Part shown: piece by piece, positions 62,652 to 64,000 of the stretch | Layout of the letters: each line of letters starts with the position of its first letter | Position numbering within the stretch: position 1 is the stretch's first letter | From: Isochrysis galbana | Taxonomy: Eukaryota > Haptophyta > Isochrysidales > Isochrysidaceae | DNA length: 64,000 bases | Assembly (NCBI GenBank): GCA_018136815.1 | Contig: CM030937.1 | Coordinates: 2,304,887-2,368,886 of the forward strand | Reading direction: 5' to 3' | Notes under the pieces: model-generated | Told to the model about the DNA's origin: nothing | The model's input: the letters and a program-made list of their open reading frames with translations, nothing else | The model's database searches: none | Position numbers and translations under genes: made by a program

Positions 62652-64000
62652 CCTCCGCTCTCTCTGTCTCTCTCCTCTGCTCAGACGGGGTCGGGGGTTG
62701 CCTCTGCGCCCTAGCCTGCTCAGTTCCCGCCTCGGCTCGGCTGAGCTCCCTACTGCACTCCCGTGCTCCCTTCCTCGCCCTTTTCACTTTCTCTGATGCT
62801 CAGCCTCTCCCTTGCGATAGGGGCGGGCAGGGAGGACGGGAGAGGGGGGCCGGAGGGCGAGGGCGAGCGAGCGAGAGAGGAGGGGCAGGGAGAAGAGGGA
62901 AGAGAAAGAGGGAGAAGAGAGAGAAGACGGAGAAGAGAGAGGAGGGGAGAGGGAACGCGGGAGAGGGAGAAGAGAGGGAGAGAAGAAGAGGGTGCTGCGG
63001 AGAAAGAAGAAGGAGAAGAGAGGGGGAGGGAAGCGAGATGTGGGGGGGCGGGAAGGGGAAGGAGAGGGAGGGGAGAGGCAAGAAGACAGAGGAGAGCGAG
63101 CGGGAGAGAGGTGGGAGAGGGGGAGACGTGGGGGTGGTTGGGGGAGGGAGAGAGGAAGAGAGAGGGAGAGAGAGGGGACGTGGGGAGAGAGAGCGAGAGA
63201 GAGAGATAGAGAGGGAAAGAAGAAGAGCGCTGGAACGCGAGGACGGGCCGCATTTCTTCTCTCTCCTCATCCTCTTCTTCTCCCTCTCTTCCCCCTCGCA
63301 AGGGGGTCCCTCTCTTCTCCCTCTCCCGCGTTCCCTCTGCCCCGCCCTCTCTCTTCTCCGTCTTCTCTCTCTTCTCCCTCTTTCTCTTCCCTCTTCTCCC
63401 TGCCCCTCCTCTCTCGCTCGCTCGCCCTCGCCCTCCGGCCCCCTCTCGCCCTCTCTCCCTCTCTCTCCCGCCCTCCCTGCCCGGGCTCATCTCAGAAGGT
63501 CTTGTACGCGGCGCTCTTGATGACGGGGAGAGGGCGAGGAGAGAGAGAGAGGAGAGAGAGAAAACGAAACATCCTTGGGAGCAGAGGTGTTGGCGAGAGG
63601 GAGAGAGAGAAGAAGAGAGCGACGAGAGCGGGGGAGAGGAAGAGAGTGATGACAGAGGAGACCCCTCGGAGAGAGAAGAACAGGACAGGGGGACCAGGAG
63701 TTATTCAGGATGAGGACGACCTCTCACCCCTCTGTCTTCGGCCTCTCTCTCTCTCTCTCTGGTCCCATCTGAAGCAAAGTAGAAAGTAGAAAGTGCGCGC
63801 GCGCTGCTCGCGAGGCTGCTTGAGTTCTTGAATGGCCTTTTTTTGTAGGGAGTCCAGAGCTCTGGTCCGTCGGAGCATCTTCTTTGTACTTCTACAGTTC
63901 ACACCGCACAACACCCCAAATCCGCCACCACGACAACACAGTAAACCAACGATACAGCCGTTGGCCGAATGGCGCAGGAGGGAGTAGAGAACTAGACCAC
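62652..64000. other. Intergenic, purine/pyrimidine inverted repeat
   Basis: Upstream of the minus-strand gene. Arms at about 62824-62980 (purine) and 63310-63485 (pyrimidine) are reverse complements, separated by about 330 bp of mostly GA sequence. Long Arg/Glu and Ser/Leu frames here are composition artefacts. A minus frame at 63705-63914 (KKMLRRTRALDSLQKKAIQE) could be a stray exon but is unsupported. Confidence 0.5.

Noticed and set aside
62471-63789. Long Arg/Glu-rich and Ser/Leu-rich ORFs
   Set aside because: Low-complexity GA/CT tracts translate openly in several frames; not genes.

Overview
The window looks like nuclear DNA of a unicellular eukaryote, most likely an alga. The genes are eukaryotic: GARP subunit VPS52, condensin CAP-D2, a tubulin-tyrosine-ligase-like enzyme, a PPR protein, a sirtuin and an MBOAT acyltransferase. 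They are high in GC and have few introns, and the introns I could place are short (36-196 nt) with GT-AG ends. One small protein (6262-7019) begins with a signal-peptide-like stretch ending near a Phe, which would suit import into a secondary red-lineage plastid. A haptophyte-like or related alga is my best guess; the lineage cannot be fixed from the sequence alone.

Layout of host genes: PPR protein 2106-4242 (+); possible plastid protein 6262-7019 (-); TTLL-like ligase 8512-9978 (-); small membrane protein 13768-14379 (+); unknown 801-aa protein 17519-19924 (-), divergent from a phosphodiesterase/ENPP-like membrane enzyme 20685-21866 (+); VPS52 24540-26987 (-); GT25-type glycosyltransferase 31367-32824 (-), divergent from condensin CAP-D2 33930-37979 (+); sirtuin 41178-43148 (+); aromatic amino-acid permease-like transporter 48981-50381 (+); MBOAT acyltransferase 55284-56831 (-); Tyr/Arg-rich coiled-coil protein 61096-62651 (-). 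There is no operon logic. These are independent genes separated by repeat-rich spacers.

The spacers hold most of the novelty. Family L is a non-LTR retroelement. Two copies have perfect target-site duplications (18 and 19 bp), and both keep the 5' end and the zinc-knuckle tail of ORF2 but lack the endonuclease and reverse-transcriptase cores. A third copy carries an intact 418-aa ORF for the tail alone. Family S is a noncoding, SINE-like element of about 0.75-0.79 kb. Three complete copies each have 15-21 bp duplications, all start CAAC, and all carry an intron-like GTAAGT...TTTACAG module. A 1.78-kb composite relative at 51764-53547 has an A-B-A'-B' interleaved inverted-repeat structure and sits in an older repeat whose uninterrupted paralogue lies at about 5.6-5.7 kb. 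Decayed Ty3/gypsy pol pieces, LTR-like repeats, homopolymer runs and purine/pyrimidine tracts fill the rest.

The likely reading is a host genome in which a T-tailed LINE family (L), with its polymerase supplied from elsewhere, has mobilised both its own deletion derivatives and unrelated S elements. I found no tRNA, rRNA or CRISPR.
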